Origin: Pseudomonas palmensis
GTDB taxonomy: Bacteria; Pseudomonadota; Gammaproteobacteria; Pseudomonadales; Pseudomonadaceae
Assembly: GCF_017848315.1 (NCBI RefSeq)
Contig: NZ_JAFKEC010000001.1
Span: 186,001 to 250,000, forward strand
Direction: 5' to 3'
DNA length: 64,000 nt
Shown piece after piece: positions 37,080-48,321 of the stretch. The position numbers and the translations under genes were made by a program. The notes under the pieces are model-generated. The model did not search any database and was not told where the DNA came from. It saw only the letters and a list, made by a program, of their open reading frames with translations. Each line of letters starts with the position of its first letter. Positions within the stretch are counted from its first letter, which is position 1.

Positions 37080-39653
37080 TCAGGCCCCGGCGAGTGCGGC
37101 CTGCCCCTCGTGCTGCGGGTGCAGCGGCAACAGCGGCGAGTGCGGGTCGTTGGCAATCGACTCACGCCACACATCCAGCCAGGCGCGGTTGTCTTCGGCC
37201 CACACGCGGCTGTGCAGCCGTGCCAGGGCGACCGGGTCGCTGAGCAGCGCCAGGCGCGTGGCGCCATCCAGCGCGGCCGGGCCGACTTCCAGAGCCTTGG
37301 CGATGCGCTCGGCGCGGTTGCGCTCGACCACCTCCGCCACGCCATGGCGCGCGGTCGCCAGGGCACAGGCCAGGGCGTTCTGTTGCGGGTCGACCACGGC
37401 CCGCACAAACCCGTCCTTCAGCGCATGCCAGCGGTTTTCGTGGGTGTACTGGTCGGTGGCCAGCAGCTCCTGCGGCGTGGCGTATTCCTCAGGGATCAGG
37501 AACAGCTTCTCGTCCTTGGCGCGCAGGCCCAGGTTGGTGCGGCTGGAAATCACCGACACCGGGATCGACAGCATCAGCGAGCCCACGATCGGCACCAGCC
37601 ACCACAGGAAGCTCGGGTTCAGCCACGCCACCAGCAGCGCCCAGGCCACGCCCAGCAGGGTCTGCGGGCCATGCCGGCGCACCGCTTCGCTCCACGGGGT
37701 GGAGTCGTCGTCACGCTGTGGCGAGTTCCAGGTCGCGGCCCAGCCCAGGAACGCGGCCAGCACGAAGCGGGTGTGGAAGATCATGCGTACCGGCGCCAGC
37801 AGCATGGAGAACAGCATCTCCAGCAGCATCGACAGGGTGACCTTGATGCGCCCGCCGAACTCCTTGGCGCCCTTGGCCCAGATCAGGATGATGCTCAGCA
37901 GCTTGGGCAGGAACAGCAGCACGATGGTGGTGGAGAACAGCGCGATGGCTTTTTCCGGGTGCCACTGCGGCCACAGCGGGTAGAGCTGACGCGGTTCGAG
38001 GAAGTACTGCGGCTCCATCAGGGTGTTGGTCGCCAGCAGCGCGGTCGACAGCACCAGGAAGAAGAACCACAGCGGCGCCGACAGGTACGACATCACCCCG
38101 GTGAGGAACACCGCACGGTGCACCGGGTGCATGCCCTTGACCAGGAACAGGCGGAAGTTCATCAGGTTGCCGTGGCACCAGCGCCGATCGCGCTTGAGCT
38201 CGTCGAGCAGGTTGGGCGGCAACTCTTCATAGCTGCCCGGCAGGTCATAGGCGATCCACACGCCCCAGCCGGCACGGCGCATCAGTGCGGCTTCGACGAA
38301 GTCGTGGGACAGGATCGCACCGGCGAAGGCGCCCTTGCCCGGCAACGGCGCCAGGGCGCAGTGCTCGATGAAGGGTTTCATGCGGATGATCGCGTTGTGG
38401 CCCCAGTAGTGCGACTCGCCCAGCTGCCAGAAGTGCAGGCCGGCGGTGAACAGCGGGCCGTACACCCGGGTGGCGAACTGCTGCATGCGCGCATACAGGG
38501 TATCCATGCCCGACGCCTTGGGCGCGGTCTGGATGATCCCGGCGTCGGGGTTGGCTTCCATCAGCCGCACCAGGCTGGTGAGGCATTCGCCGCTCATCAC
38601 GCTGTCGGCGTCGAGTACCACCATGTAGCGGTAGTCCGCGCCCCAGCGACGGCAGAAGTCGTCGAGGTTGCCGCTCTTGCGTTTGACCCGGCGACGACGG
38701 CGACGGTAGAAGATGCGCCCGAAGCCCTTGGCCTCGCGGCATACGTCCAGCCAGGCCTGCTGTTCGGCCACGGCGATGTCGGTGTCGTTGGTGTCGCTGA
38801 GCACGAAGAAGTCGAAGCGGTCCAGGTTGCCCGTGGCCGCCACCGACTCGAAGGTCGCACGCAGGCCGGCGAACACCCGGGCCACGTCTTCGTTGCAGAT
38901 CGGCATCACCAGTGCGGTGCGCGCCCCGGCCTCGATCGGTTCGTTGCCGGCGCTGCTGCCAGAGATCCGGTACTTGTCACGCCCGGTAAGCAGTTCCAGA
39001 AAGCCCATCAGCGCGGTCCAGAAACCGGCCGACACCCAGCAGAACAGAATGCCGAACAGGATCAGGATGCTGGTCTGCAGCGCATATGGCCACACCTGGG
39101 TGACGGTCTGCATGAACGACTGGTGCATGATTTCGTCGAGGTCGACGAACGACCAGCCCTGGTACGGCAGGATGCCCTTCATGTACCAGCCGGCGACCAC
39201 GGTCTGGCCGAGCATCAACGCCAGCAGGATGTAGCGGCGCATCGAACCCACCCAGCGCCAGCGCGCCTTGGGCAGCTCGCGCTGTTCAGGCGCCGGCGCG
39301 TTGGTACGTCCGGTGACCCGGCGCCAGGCGCGCACCAGGATGTTGGTGCGCCATGGCTCGGGGATCACCCGGGTGCGGTGGATCGGCGGGGTGGCCTTCA
39401 GGCACACCCGGCCACTGGCGTCGAGGGCGAGCATCTCGGCCTCTTCCAGTTCCGCGGCGCTGTCCAGGGTCAGGCGGCTGCCCACCGAACCCTGTACCGA
39501 ACCGTTTTCACCCACCGGCGGCTGCGCCGACAGGCGTCGGTGCAGCTCGCTGAACGAATTGCAGCTGGCCAGTTCGGCGCGCTGCTCGTCGCTCAGGGGC
39601 AGATGGGCCAGGTACTCGCCAAGCGATTCCGGCCTTTGTGAAGAGTTACTCAT
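37080..39653 (-). CDS. opgH: OpgH (MdoH), glucan glucosyltransferase
   Basis: Inner-membrane glucosyltransferase that makes the beta-1,2 backbone of osmoregulated periplasmic glucans from UDP-glucose, 857 residues. After a cytoplasmic N-terminus come two membrane helices, then a GT2 catalytic domain with [10 protein letters not shown] as the metal-binding site and RDRRWCHGN as the (Q/R)xxRW-type motif, then several C-terminal helices (about 520-710). It overlaps opgG by eight bases, so the pair is translationally coupled. Confidence 0.97.
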   Translation of the reverse strand: MSNSSQRPESLGEYLAHLPLSDEQRAELASCNSFSELHRRLSAQPPVGENGSVQGSVGSRLTLDSAAELEEAEMLALDASGRVCLKATPPIHRTRVIPEPWRTNILVRAWRRVTGRTNAPAPEQRELPKARWRWVGSMRRYILLALMLGQTVVAGWYMKGILPYQGWSFVDLDEIMHQSFMQTVTQVWPYALQTSILILFGILFCWVSAGFWTALMGFLELLTGRDKYRISGSSAGNEPIEAGARTALVMPICNEDVARVFAGLRATFESVAATGNLDRFDFFVLSDTNDTDIAVAEQQAWLDVCREAKGFGRIFYRRRRRRVKRKSGNLDDFCRRWGADYRYMVVLDADSVMSGECLTSLVRLMEANPDAGIIQTAPKASGMDTLYARMQQFATRVYGPLFTAGLHFWQLGESHYWGHNAIIRMKPFIEHCALAPLPGKGAFAGAILSHDFVEAALMRRAGWGVWIAYDLPGSYEELPPNLLDELKRDRRWCHGNLMNFRLFLVKGMHPVHRAVFLTGVMSYLSAPLWFFFLVLSTALLATNTLMEPQYFLEPRQLYPLWPQWHPEKAIALFSTTIVLLFLPKLLSIILIWAKGAKEFGGRIKVTLSMLLEMLFSMLLAPVRMIFHTRFVLAAFLGWAATWNSPQRDDDSTPWSEAVRRHGPQTLLGVAWALLVAWLNPSFLWWLVPIVGSLMLSIPVSVISSRTNLGLRAKDEKLFLIPEEYATPQELLATDQYTHENRWHALKDGFVRAVVDPQQNALACALATARHGVAEVVERNRAERIAKALEVGPAALDGATRLALLSDPVALARLHSRVWAEDNRAWLDVWRESIANDPHSPLLPLHPQHEGQAALAGA

Positions 39654-41361
39654 CGGCAGGCAACTGATAGCTCCAGGTCTCGGTCAACACCTGTTCGGTG
39701 GTGGCCGGTGCCCCGGTGGTGGTCGCCGCATCGGCGGCTGGCGGCTGGGCAGGTTTTTCCTGCTTGGCGTGCTTGGCAGCGGCCTTGTCCTGCTTGGCAG
39801 GCTTGGCCGGCTTGGGCTGTTCGACCGGCACGTCGCGCAGCAGCGCGGCGCGCATTTCGGTGGCCTTGCTCGGGTCTTTGACCTTCAGGCGCAGGGTCAG
39901 GCGCCAGCCCTTGATCTCGGGGTTGTAGCGCAGGTTGTTCTCGACCACTTCGGCGTTGTCGTCGGTGGTCACCTGGCTGCGCACGTTGGCATCTTCCGGC
40001 AGGGCGGCCAGCACCGGGCCCTCGAAATCGACCAGGAAGGCGATGCTGCCATCGGGCTGGCGGATCAGGTTGGACTGCTTGACGTCACCGGTGGAGCGCA
40101 GGGTCTGCTTGACCCAGCCCAGGTTCGGCGAGTGGAACTCGGACTCGTCGATGGTCCAGTGCAGGCGGTAGTTGAACTCGGATGCCACACCGGGCTCAGG
40201 CAGTTTTTCCGGGCTCCAGAAGGCCACGATGTTGTCGTTGGTCTCGTCGGCAGTCGGGATCTCGACCAGGTCGACGGTGCCCTTGCCCCAGTCGCCGCTC
40301 GGCTCGATCCAGGCGCTCGGGCGCTTCTGGTAGTTGTCGTCGAGGTCTTCGAACTGGCTGAACTCGCGCTGGCGCTGCAGCAGGCCGAACCCACGCGGGT
40401 TCTCGACGCTGAAGTTGCTCACGGCCAGGTGCTTGGGGTTGTTGAGCGGGCGCCACAGCCATTCGCCGTTGGCCGCATGGATCGACAGGCCTTCGGAGTC
40501 GTGCAGCGCAGGGCGGTAGTTGGGCACCTTGGACGGCTGGTTGCCGCCGAACAGGAACATGCTGGTCAGCGGGGCGATGCCCAGGCGGCTGACATGGTCA
40601 CGCAGGTACACCCTGGACTTGACGTCGACGATGGTGTCGGTGCCCGGGCGCAGGGTCAGCTTGTAGGCGCCGGTGGAGCGCGGCGAATCGAGCAGCGCGT
40701 AGATCACCAGGTGCTTGTCGGTCGGCTTGGGCTTCTCGACCCAGAACTCGGTGAAGCGCGGGAACTCCTCGCCTGACGGCAGCGCGGTGTCGATGGCCAG
40801 GCCACGGGCCGACAGGCCATACACATGGCCCTTGCCGACCACGCGGAAATAGCTGGCGCCAAGCAGGGTCATGATTTCATCCTGCTTGTCGGCCTTGTTG
40901 ATCGGGTACAGCACGCGAAAGCCGGCGTAGCCGAGCTTGTCGGTGGCCTTGGGGTCGAACTGCACGTCGCCGAAGTCGAAGCGGCTCGGGTCGTACTTGA
41001 TCTCCTGCACCTTGTTGGCGGTGACTTCGTTGATGCGCACCGGCGTGTCGAAGTGCATGCCCTGGTGGTAGAACGACAGCTTGAACGGGGTCTTGTCCTG
41101 GGCCCACTCGGCCTTGTCCTGCAGGAAGCGGATCTTCTGGTAGTCGCCGTACTTCATGTCACGGAACACGGCCGGCAGGTTGCTCTTGGGTGCTTCGTAC
41201 TTCTGCCCGGCCAGGTCTTTGGCCTTGGCTGCCACGTCGTCGAGGTTGAACGCCCAGAGCTGGCCCGCGCTGAGCAGGCAGACCAGTGCAGAGGCTGCCA
41301 CGAAGGCCTTGCGCAGCCGATTGGCGGAAGTTCTTGGTGCATTACAGGGACTTACAATCAC
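39646..41361 (-). CDS. opgG: OpgG (MdoG), periplasmic glucan biosynthesis protein
   Basis: Periplasmic protein needed to form or branch the glucan, 571 residues. The start is the GTG at 41361 behind GAGGG, giving a signal peptide with RLRKAF and a hydrophobic core ending [15 protein letters not shown]. An upstream ATG at 41484 would put 41 unrelated residues before the signal. The C-terminus has an unusual Lys/Ala/Pro/Gln-rich low-complexity stretch of about 40 residues before the conserved [11 protein letters not shown] end. First gene of opgGH. Confidence 0.95.
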   Translation of the reverse strand: MIVSPCNAPRTSANRLRKAFVAASALVCLLSAGQLWAFNLDDVAAKAKDLAGQKYEAPKSNLPAVFRDMKYGDYQKIRFLQDKAEWAQDKTPFKLSFYHQGMHFDTPVRINEVTANKVQEIKYDPSRFDFGDVQFDPKATDKLGYAGFRVLYPINKADKQDEIMTLLGASYFRVVGKGHVYGLSARGLAIDTALPSGEEFPRFTEFWVEKPKPTDKHLVIYALLDSPRSTGAYKLTLRPGTDTIVDVKSRVYLRDHVSRLGIAPLTSMFLFGGNQPSKVPNYRPALHDSEGLSIHAANGEWLWRPLNNPKHLAVSNFSVENPRGFGLLQRQREFSQFEDLDDNYQKRPSAWIEPSGDWGKGTVDLVEIPTADETNDNIVAFWSPEKLPEPGVASEFNYRLHWTIDESEFHSPNLGWVKQTLRSTGDVKQSNLIRQPDGSIAFLVDFEGPVLAALPEDANVRSQVTTDDNAEVVENNLRYNPEIKGWRLTLRLKVKDPSKATEMRAALLRDVPVEQPKPAKPAKQDKAAAKHAKQEKPAQPPAADAATTTGAPATTEQVLTETWSYQLPADE

Positions 41362-41497
41362 GAGCAACCCTCGCCGAAAACAGATCAAAGAACCAACGGC
41401 CAGCGACGTATGCCGGGTTGGCGAGCACTGTTCGGACTCCGAAAGGGCACAATGATTCCCCAAACGGTTCCGGACGATGCTCAAGTCAGAGTAAAAC

Positions 41498-41517
41498 GGG
41501 CCTGCGAACGCAGGCCC
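41498..41517 (-). terminator. Perfect hairpin with T-run upstream of opgG
   Basis: GGGCCTGCG and CGCAGGCCC form a nine-base stem around two bases, followed on the minus strand by GTTTTA. It lies after the dtd terminator and before opgG and may insulate opgG from read-through. Confidence 0.6.
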
Positions 41518-41583
41518 ACATTTCGCGCGATTATCCAGCAGGCCGCGTTACAACGCATCAGGGCCAAGCAACTATTTATGCTG

Positions 41584-41617
41584 AAAAGCCGCTGTTTTCA
41601 TGCAAGCAGCGGCCTTT
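41584..41617. terminator. Terminator of pip-dtd
   Basis: GCCGCTG and CAGCGGC form a stem around a 12-base loop, flanked by AAAA and TTTT so that it has a T-run on both strands. It is just past the dtd stop. Confidence 0.8.
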
Positions 41618-41623
41618 TCACCT

Positions 41624-42061
41624 TCATATTTGTAGCATAAATGTCACAGGGCCATCATTGACCAGGTGAACCTGCATGTCCGCACCGAAACGCCCGCTCG
41701 CCACCGTGGGGTGCTTGAGCCTCGCCTGGGCCAGCAGGTAATCGAACAGTTCGGCACCGAGTGCCGGTGGCGCGGCGGTGGAAAAGCTCGGACGCAGGCC
41801 GCTCTGGGTGTCGGCAGCCAGGGTGAACTGCGATACCAGCAGCAGGCCGCCGTCGATGTCCTTGAGCGACAGGTTCATCTTGCCCTGGGGGTCGCTGAAC
41901 ACCCGGTAGTTGAGCAGCTTGTGCAGCAGCTTGTCGGCGTGGGCCGGGGTGTCGCCGGGCTCGACGGCGACCAGCACCAGCAGGCCCTGGTCGATGGACC
42001 CGACGATCTCGCCGTCGACCTCTACCCGCGCGCCACGCGCGCGTTGCAGCAGGCCCTTCAC
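41624..42061 (-). CDS. dtd: D-aminoacyl-tRNA deacylase
   Basis: Removes D-amino acids (and glycine from mischarged tRNA-Ala) from tRNA, 145 residues. The two signature motifs are present: SQFTLAAD and, near the C-terminus, NDGPVTF with the cis-Pro. GTG start overlapping the pip stop by four bases. Confidence 0.97.
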   Translation of the reverse strand: MKGLLQRARGARVEVDGEIVGSIDQGLLVLVAVEPGDTPAHADKLLHKLLNYRVFSDPQGKMNLSLKDIDGGLLLVSQFTLAADTQSGLRPSFSTAAPPALGAELFDYLLAQARLKHPTVASGRFGADMQVHLVNDGPVTFMLQI

Positions 42062-43029
42062 GCTTCTTCCAGCGGCAGGTCGAGCAGGCGCCGGGCCATC
42101 TGGTCGGCGGCGCGCACCAGCGCATCGGTGATGCCGGGCTCGGAGGCGGCGTGGCCGGCGTCGCGAATCACTTTCAGCTCGCTGTTGGGCCAGGCCTGGT
42201 GCAGCGCCCAGGCGTTGTCCAGCGGGCAGATCACGTCATAGCGACCGTGCACGATCACCGCCGGCAGGTGGGCGATACGCGGCATGTCGCGGATCAGCTG
42301 GTCGGGCTCCAGGAACGCGTTGTTCATGAAGTAGTGGCATTCGATGCGGGCAATCGACAGGGCGCGTTGCGGCTCGGAGAAGCGGTCGACCACCAGCGGG
42401 TTGGGACGCAGCGTCGCGGTGCGGCCCTCCCAGGTGGACCAGGCCTTGGCCGCATGCATCTGGGCGATCTGGTCGTTGCCGGTAAGGCGCTTGTGGAAGG
42501 CCTTGACCAGGTCGTCGCGCTCGTCGGCGGGGATCGGCGCGATGTAATCCTGCCAGTAGTCGGGGAACAGTCGGCTGGCACCCGCCTGGTAGAACCATTC
42601 GATTTCCTGCGGGCGGCACAGGAAGATGCCGCGCAGGATCAGCCCCTGCACGCGCTCGGGGTGAGTCTGGGCGTAGGCCAGGGCCAGGGTCGAGCCCCAG
42701 GAACCGCCGAACAGCACCCATTTTTCGATGTTCAGGTGCTCGCGGATACGCTCGATGTCTTCGATCAGGGCCTGGGTGGTGTTGTTTTCCAGGCTCGCGT
42801 GCGGGGTGGAGCGACCGCAGCCGCGCTGGTCGAAGGTGACGATGCGGTACAGGTTGGGGTCGAAATAGCAGCGGCTTTGCGCATCGCAGCCGGCGCCCGG
42901 GCCGCCATGAATGAACAGCACGGGCAGACCTTCCGGGGAACCGCTTTCATCGACGTACAGTACATGCGGTGCTTCCACGGCCAGATCGTGCCGGGCGTAG
43001 GGTTTGATCTGCGGGTACAAGGTCTGCAT
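42058..43029 (-). CDS. pip: Proline iminopeptidase
   Basis: Alpha/beta-hydrolase of family S33 that removes N-terminal proline, 323 residues, cytoplasmic. The oxyanion segment is HGGPGAGCD, and the nucleophile Ser110 is in [15 protein letters not shown] late Asp ([10 protein letters not shown]) and His ([11 protein letters not shown]) complete the triad. The start at 43029 ([11 protein letters not shown]) has CGGAG upstream; the longer open frame to 43155 runs into the REP and is rejected. Confidence 0.96.
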   Translation of the reverse strand: MQTLYPQIKPYARHDLAVEAPHVLYVDESGSPEGLPVLFIHGGPGAGCDAQSRCYFDPNLYRIVTFDQRGCGRSTPHASLENNTTQALIEDIERIREHLNIEKWVLFGGSWGSTLALAYAQTHPERVQGLILRGIFLCRPQEIEWFYQAGASRLFPDYWQDYIAPIPADERDDLVKAFHKRLTGNDQIAQMHAAKAWSTWEGRTATLRPNPLVVDRFSEPQRALSIARIECHYFMNNAFLEPDQLIRDMPRIAHLPAVIVHGRYDVICPLDNAWALHQAWPNSELKVIRDAGHAASEPGITDALVRAADQMARRLLDLPLEEA

Positions 43030-43120
43030 TACGCACTCCGTGTGGGGAAATAGGCTGCCGTTGGGCATCATAAACCCGAAATGCGCTTTGAGCATGTACC
43101 TGTGTTCGGCTTTCGGGCCC

Positions 43121-43186
43121 CTTCGCCGGCAAGGCCGGCTCCTAACGGTTCGCAACCGTCTGCAGGAGCCGGCCTTGCCGGCGAAG
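43121..43186. repeat. REP pair, family A
   Basis: Inverted CTTCGCCGGCAAGGCCGGCT and its partner lie between hutG and pip, in the short gap after the hutG stop. Confidence 0.9.
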
Positions 43187-43200
43187 GCAGCGCCGCGGTC

Positions 43201-44004
43201 CTATGCCGGGTAACGCTCGCGCCCCCACCCCAGCATCGCCACCAGCATCTGCTCCAGCACCCGCTGGGTCGGCTGCGCCAGATCGTCGCGGTAGGTGAAC
43301 GGCGCCACCTCCTCCATGTAGTTGCACTGCGCCAGTTCCATCTGCACCGCATGCACGTTGTTGGCCGGGGCGCCATAGTGACGGGTGATGTGCCCGCCCT
43401 TGAAGCGCCCGTTGAGCACATGGCTGTAGCCCTGCGCGCCGGCCGCCACCGCCCTGACCCGCTCGGCCAGCGCCGCATCGCAGCTCGCGCCATTGAAGGT
43501 GCCGATGTTGAAGTCCGGCAACGTGCCGTCGAACAGATGAGGGATCACCGAGCGGATCGAGTGCGCATCCCATAGCAACGCATAGCCGAACTGCTCGCGC
43601 AGGCGCGCCAGCTCGCCGGTGAGGGTGTCGTGATACGGCCGCCAGATGGCCTCCAGGTAGCCCGCCCGTTCGGCCGCACTCGGCTCCAGCCCCGCCTTGA
43701 ACAGCGGCTGCCCTTCGAACAGCGTGGCCGGGAACAGCCCGGTGGTGGCGCCGGCATACAGCGGCTGGTCATCCTCGGGCCGGTTCAGGTCGATGACGAA
43801 GCGCGAATACTCGCCCACCACCACGCTGGCGCCCAGCTCACGGGCAAAGGCGTACAGGCGCGGAATGTGCCAGTCGGTGTCCGGCAGGCCCCTGGCCTCG
43901 TCCACCAGCCCGGCCTCGACCGCCGGGGTCAGCCTGAGCCCGGCATGGGGAATGCTGACCAGCAGCGGCAGCGTACCCTGGTGAAAACTCACGACCTTGT
44001 CCAT
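43201..44004 (-). CDS. hutG: N-formylglutamate deformylase
   Basis: Last step of the five-step pseudomonad histidine pathway, N-formylglutamate to formate and glutamate, 267 residues. Family features are [12 protein letters not shown] near the N-terminus, [21 protein letters not shown] and the C-terminal GGHITRHYG. It overlaps hutI by 16 bases and is last in hutU-H-T-I-G. Confidence 0.96.
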   Translation of the reverse strand: MDKVVSFHQGTLPLLVSIPHAGLRLTPAVEAGLVDEARGLPDTDWHIPRLYAFARELGASVVVGEYSRFVIDLNRPEDDQPLYAGATTGLFPATLFEGQPLFKAGLEPSAAERAGYLEAIWRPYHDTLTGELARLREQFGYALLWDAHSIRSVIPHLFDGTLPDFNIGTFNGASCDAALAERVRAVAAGAQGYSHVLNGRFKGGHITRHYGAPANNVHAVQMELAQCNYMEEVAPFTYRDDLAQPTQRVLEQMLVAMLGWGRERYPA

Positions 44005-45221
44005 GCAGCCTCCCCTTTATCGGTCAGTTCAACGCCGTGGCGCACCACCCGCTTGTGCAGGTCGCCGCCCAGCCAGTAGGCCAGGTCTGCCGGCCGTTCG
44101 ATGTCCCAGGCCACGAAGTCGGCCACCTTGCCGACCTCCAGCGAGCCATGACTGTCGCCCAGCCCCAACGCCGTGGCGGCATGCACGGTGACACCGGCCA
44201 GGGCTTCTTCGGGGGTCATGCGAAACAGGGTGCAGGCCATGTTCAGCATCAGGCGCAGCGACAAGGCCGGCGAGGTGCCGGGGTTGAGGTCGCTGGCAAT
44301 CGCGATCTTCACGCCGTGCCTGCGCAGCGCGTCCATCGGCGGCAGCTGGGTTTCGCGCAAGAAGTAGAACGCCCCCGGCAGCAGCACCGCCACCGTACCG
44401 GCCTGGGCCATGGCGATGGCATCGGCCTCGTCCATGAACTCCAGGTGATCGGCCGACAGTGCCTGGTAGCGCGCCGCCAGGCTCGAACCGTGCAGCGACG
44501 ACAGCTGCTCGGCATGCAGCTTGACCGGCAGGCCCAACTCGCGGGCCTTGAGAAACACCCGCTCGACCTGCGCCGGCGAAAACGCCAGGTGTTCGCAGAA
44601 CGCATCCACCGCGTCCACCAGCCCTTCGCCAGCCAGCGCCGGAAGCATCTGCTCGCAGATGTGAGTGATGTAGTCGTCGGCGCGCTCGGCGTACTCGGGC
44701 GGCAAGGCATGCGCCGCCAGGCAGGTGCTGCGCACGGTCAGCGGCAGCGTTTCGCCGAGCCGGCGCGCCACCTTGAGCATCTTGCGCTCGTTGTCCAGGT
44801 CCAGGCCGTAGCCGGACTTGATCTCCAGGGTGGTCACACCATCGCGCATCAGGGCCTGCACCCGGCGCAGGGCGCTGGCATACAGCTCGTCTTCGCTGGC
44901 GGCGCGGGTGGCGCGCACGGTGCTGGCGATGCCACCCCCCTGGGCGGCGATCTCGGCGTAGCTCACGCCCTGCAGGCGCTGTTCGAACTCGCCGCTGCGG
45001 TTGCCGCCGAACACCGCGTGGGTGTGGCAGTCGATCAGCCCGGGGGTGACCCAGGCGCCGCCCAGGTCGACCGTGCTGTCAGGCACCGGGTCTGCCAGCG
45101 CCTGGCGCGGGCCGATCCATTCGATGCGCCCGGCGCAGGTGACAATGGCCGCGTCCTCGATGATCGAGTAGGCGCCGTGCGCCATGCTTGCCACATGGCA
45201 GTGCTGCCAGAGGGTTTTCAT
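43989..45221 (-). CDS. hutI: Imidazolonepropionase
   Basis: Third step of histidine breakdown, opening the imidazolone ring to formiminoglutamate. Amidohydrolase of 410 residues with the metal motif in [14 protein letters not shown], His ligands in VKLHAEQ and the Asp in [13 protein letters not shown] with GGAGA upstream, 15 bases after the permease gene. Overlaps hutG by 16 bases. Confidence 0.97.
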   Translation of the reverse strand: MKTLWQHCHVASMAHGAYSIIEDAAIVTCAGRIEWIGPRQALADPVPDSTVDLGGAWVTPGLIDCHTHAVFGGNRSGEFEQRLQGVSYAEIAAQGGGIASTVRATRAASEDELYASALRRVQALMRDGVTTLEIKSGYGLDLDNERKMLKVARRLGETLPLTVRSTCLAAHALPPEYAERADDYITHICEQMLPALAGEGLVDAVDAFCEHLAFSPAQVERVFLKARELGLPVKLHAEQLSSLHGSSLAARYQALSADHLEFMDEADAIAMAQAGTVAVLLPGAFYFLRETQLPPMDALRRHGVKIAIASDLNPGTSPALSLRLMLNMACTLFRMTPEEALAGVTVHAATALGLGDSHGSLEVGKVADFVAWDIERPADLAYWLGGDLHKRVVRHGVELTDKGEAAWTRS

Positions 45222-45236
45222 GCACAGTCTCCGTAA

Positions 45237-46631
45237 CTATTGAGGCGTCGACACCGGCTGCGTGACCGTGCCACGCGGCTTGCACCACAGCCAGTAGGCG
45301 GCCACCAGGAACACCACCCACACCACGCCGACGATCAACGCCGCCTGGGTGTCGGGGAAGTAGCCCAGCACGCCGAACACGAACAGCATGAAGGCGATGG
45401 CTGCGGCCGGCCCATACGGCCAGAACGGTACCGGGAACTTCAGTTGCGCGACCTCTTCGCGGCTCATGCTGCGGCGCATGGCCACCTGGGTCACCAGGAT
45501 CATCAGCCACACCCATACCGTAGCAAAGGTGGCAATGGAGGCGATCAGCAGGAACACGTTTTCCGGAATCAGGTAGTTGAGCACCACGCCACCGAGCAGC
45601 GCAGCGCCCATCACCAGCACGGTCATCCACGGCACGCCGTGGCGCGAGATCTTCGAGAAGCCCTTGGGCGCGTGGCCCTGCTCGGCCAGGCCGTACATCA
45701 TGCGCCCGGCACCGAAGATATCGCTGTTGATGGCCGACACCGCCGCCGAGATCACCACGATGTTGAGCACCGTGGCCGCCGAACCGATCCCCAGGTTGCT
45801 GAAGATCTGCACGAACGGGCTGCCCTGGCTGCCGATCTGCGGCCAGGGGTACAGGCACATCAGCACGAACAGGGTGAGCACATAGAACAGCAGGATGCGC
45901 AGCGGCACGGCGTTGATCGCCTTGGGGATCACGCGCTGCGGGTCCTTGGCTTCACCGGCAGTGATACCGATGATCTCGATGCCGCCGAAGGCGAACATCA
46001 CCACCGCGAACGAGGCGATCAGGCCGCCGACACCGTTGGGCATGAAACCGCCGTGATCGAACAGGTTGCCGATGCCCACCGTGTTGCCCGCCTCGGCATT
46101 GGCCAGGCCGAAGGCCATGATGCCGAAACCGGCCAGGATCATCGCCACGATCGCGCCGACCTTGAGCAGCGACAGCCAGAACTCCATCTCGCCGAACACC
46201 TTGACGTTGCACAGGTTGAGCCCGCCGATCAGGAACACGATGCCCAGCACCCACACCCAGCGCGCCACCTCGGGAAACCAGAAGCCCATGTAGATGCCGA
46301 AGGCCGTGACGTCGGCCAGGCACACGATGATCATTTCAAAGGCGTAGGTCCAGCCCAGCACGAAGCCGGCCATGGGCCCCAGGTAGGTGCTGGCGTACTT
46401 TCCGAACGAGCCGGACACCGGGTTGTGCACGGCCATTTCACCCAGTGCACGCATCACCATGAACACCGCCGCGCCGCCGATCAGGTAGGCCAGCAACACC
46501 GCCGGGCCGGCCATCTGGATGGCCGCGGCCGAACCGTAGAACAGCCCGGTGCCGATGGCCGAGCCCAGTGCCATGAATCGAATGTGCCGGGCCGTAAGCC
46601 CGCGCTTGAGACCTTGTGCTTGAGATTGCAT
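45237..46631 (-). CDS. hutT: HutT, APC-family histidine permease
   Basis: Amino-acid permease of the AAT group with 12 predicted helices, 464 residues. The N-terminal [20 protein letters not shown] is the family signature. Its place inside the hut operon between hutH and hutI points to histidine as substrate; ProY/HutP annotations are common for the same family. The start is [13 protein letters not shown] at 46631, after AGGAA; the frame opens earlier without homology. Confidence 0.92.
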   Translation of the reverse strand: MQSQAQGLKRGLTARHIRFMALGSAIGTGLFYGSAAAIQMAGPAVLLAYLIGGAAVFMVMRALGEMAVHNPVSGSFGKYASTYLGPMAGFVLGWTYAFEMIIVCLADVTAFGIYMGFWFPEVARWVWVLGIVFLIGGLNLCNVKVFGEMEFWLSLLKVGAIVAMILAGFGIMAFGLANAEAGNTVGIGNLFDHGGFMPNGVGGLIASFAVVMFAFGGIEIIGITAGEAKDPQRVIPKAINAVPLRILLFYVLTLFVLMCLYPWPQIGSQGSPFVQIFSNLGIGSAATVLNIVVISAAVSAINSDIFGAGRMMYGLAEQGHAPKGFSKISRHGVPWMTVLVMGAALLGGVVLNYLIPENVFLLIASIATFATVWVWLMILVTQVAMRRSMSREEVAQLKFPVPFWPYGPAAAIAFMLFVFGVLGYFPDTQAALIVGVVWVVFLVAAYWLWCKPRGTVTQPVSTPQ

Positions 46632-46724
46632 TTCGCGTTCCTGTTTTTTTTGTAGGCGAAAAGCAGCGCGAACCCGCCAGGGTTCGCGCGGCAGACGGCT
46701 GGCCTGCACGGCCAGCCGGTGGCG

Positions 46725-48257
46725 TCAGAGGCTGGGCAGCACCTTGGCCGGCAGCAGGCCGGTCAGCGTGCCCGCGGCCAGCAGGGCGATGGCCGCCTCG
46801 ATGTCGGGGGCGAAGAAACGGTCCTTGTCGTAGTGCGCGACCTGGCCGCGCAGGGCCTGGCGCGCCTGCTCCAGCTTGGGCGAGGTCTTGAGGCCGGTGC
46901 GCAGGTCCAGGCCCTGGCAGGCGGCCAGCCATTCCACGGCCAGCACACCGCGGGTGTTCTCGGCCATTTCCCACAGGCGCTTGCCGGCGGCCGGGGCCAT
47001 CGACACGTGGTCTTCCTGGTTGGCCGAGGTGGGAATGCTGTCGACGCTGTGCGGGTGCGCCAGCGCCTTGTTCTCGCTGGCCAGCGCGGCGGCGGTGACC
47101 TGGGCGATCATGAAGCCGGAGTTGACCCCGCCATTGGCCACCAGGAACGGCGGCAACTGCGACATGTGCTTGTCCATCATCAGCGAGATGCGCCGCTCGC
47201 TCAGCGAACCGATTTCGGCGATGGCCAGGGCCATGTTGTCGGCGGCCATGGCCACCGGCTCGGCGTGGAAGTTGCCACCGGAGATCACGTCACCCTCCTT
47301 GGCGAATACCAGCGGGTTGTCGGACACCGCGTTGGCCTCCACCACCAGTACCTCGGCGGCCTGGCGCAACTGGGTCAGGCAGGCGCCCATCACCTGTGGC
47401 TGGCAACGCAGGGAGTACGGGTCCTGCACCTTGCCGCAGTTCTGGTGCGAGGCCGACACTTCGCTGCCGTCGCCCAGCAGGTCGCGGTAGCAGGCGGCCG
47501 AGTCGATCTGGCCACGCTGGCCGCGGGCCTGATGAATGCGGTCATCGAAGGGCGAGCGCGAGCCCAGCACCGCTTCGACGGTGAGGCTGCCGCAAGCAAC
47601 GGCGGCAGCGAACAGGTCTTCGCCTTCGAACAGCCCGCGCAGCGCATAGGCGGTGGACGCCTGGGTGCCGTTGAGCAGGGCCAGGCCCTCCTTGGCAGCC
47701 AGGGTCAGCGGCTCGAGGCCGGCCACCGCCAGCGCTTCGGTGGCCGGCAGCCATTGGCCCTTGTGGCGGGCCTTGCCTTCGCCCAGCAGCACCAGCGACA
47801 TGTGCGCCAGCGGTGCGAGGTCGCCGGAGGCGCCCACCGAGCCCTTGAGCGGAATGTGCGGGTAGACCTCGGCGTTGATCAGGGCGATCAGCGCGTCGAT
47901 CACCTTGCGCCGGATGCCGGAAAAACCACGGCTCAGGCTGTTGACCTTGAGCACCATGATCAGGCGCACCAGGGCGTCGTCCAGCGGCGCGCCGACGCCG
48001 GCGGCGTGGGACAGCACCAGCGAGCGCTGCAGGTTCTCCAGGTCGTGGCTGGCGATGCGGGTCGAGGCCAGCAGGCCGAAACCGGTATTGATGCCGTAGG
48101 CGGTGCGGTCCTCGGCAAGGATCTGCTCGACGCAGGCCACGCTGTCTTCGATCTGCTTATCGGCGCTGGCGTCCAGTTGCAGGGTCAGCGGTTGCTGGTA
48201 GATCGCACGCAGCTGAGCCAAGGTCAGGGTGCCAGGCTTCAGGGTCAGTTGGGTCAC
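46725..48257 (-). CDS. hutH: Histidine ammonia-lyase
   Basis: First step of histidine breakdown, histidine to urocanate and ammonia, 510 residues. The Ala-Ser-Gly at 143-145 in [15 protein letters not shown] forms the MIO electrophile. Other active-site segments are YGINTGFG and [11 protein letters not shown] start with GGAG 11 bases upstream. It lies 64 bases after hutU. Only one hutH copy is present here. Confidence 0.98.
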   Translation of the reverse strand: MTQLTLKPGTLTLAQLRAIYQQPLTLQLDASADKQIEDSVACVEQILAEDRTAYGINTGFGLLASTRIASHDLENLQRSLVLSHAAGVGAPLDDALVRLIMVLKVNSLSRGFSGIRRKVIDALIALINAEVYPHIPLKGSVGASGDLAPLAHMSLVLLGEGKARHKGQWLPATEALAVAGLEPLTLAAKEGLALLNGTQASTAYALRGLFEGEDLFAAAVACGSLTVEAVLGSRSPFDDRIHQARGQRGQIDSAACYRDLLGDGSEVSASHQNCGKVQDPYSLRCQPQVMGACLTQLRQAAEVLVVEANAVSDNPLVFAKEGDVISGGNFHAEPVAMAADNMALAIAEIGSLSERRISLMMDKHMSQLPPFLVANGGVNSGFMIAQVTAAALASENKALAHPHSVDSIPTSANQEDHVSMAPAAGKRLWEMAENTRGVLAVEWLAACQGLDLRTGLKTSPKLEQARQALRGQVAHYDKDRFFAPDIEAAIALLAAGTLTGLLPAKVLPSL

Positions 48258-48321
48258 GTTATTGCTCCGTCTCGAAAGGCGTTCACGCCCGTCATGAATT
48301 CAGTATCGACCAGGGCGCCGC

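Noticed and set aside
36104..37408. Binding protein with a long N-terminal extension
   Set aside because: A clear signal peptide and ribosome site at 36907 fix the true start. The extension is shadow sequence of opgH and a REP.
37110..39641. 843-residue plus-strand frame opposite opgH
   Set aside because: Its composition (Gln/His/Arg/Gly rich) and full overlap with a conserved gene mark it as antisense shadow.
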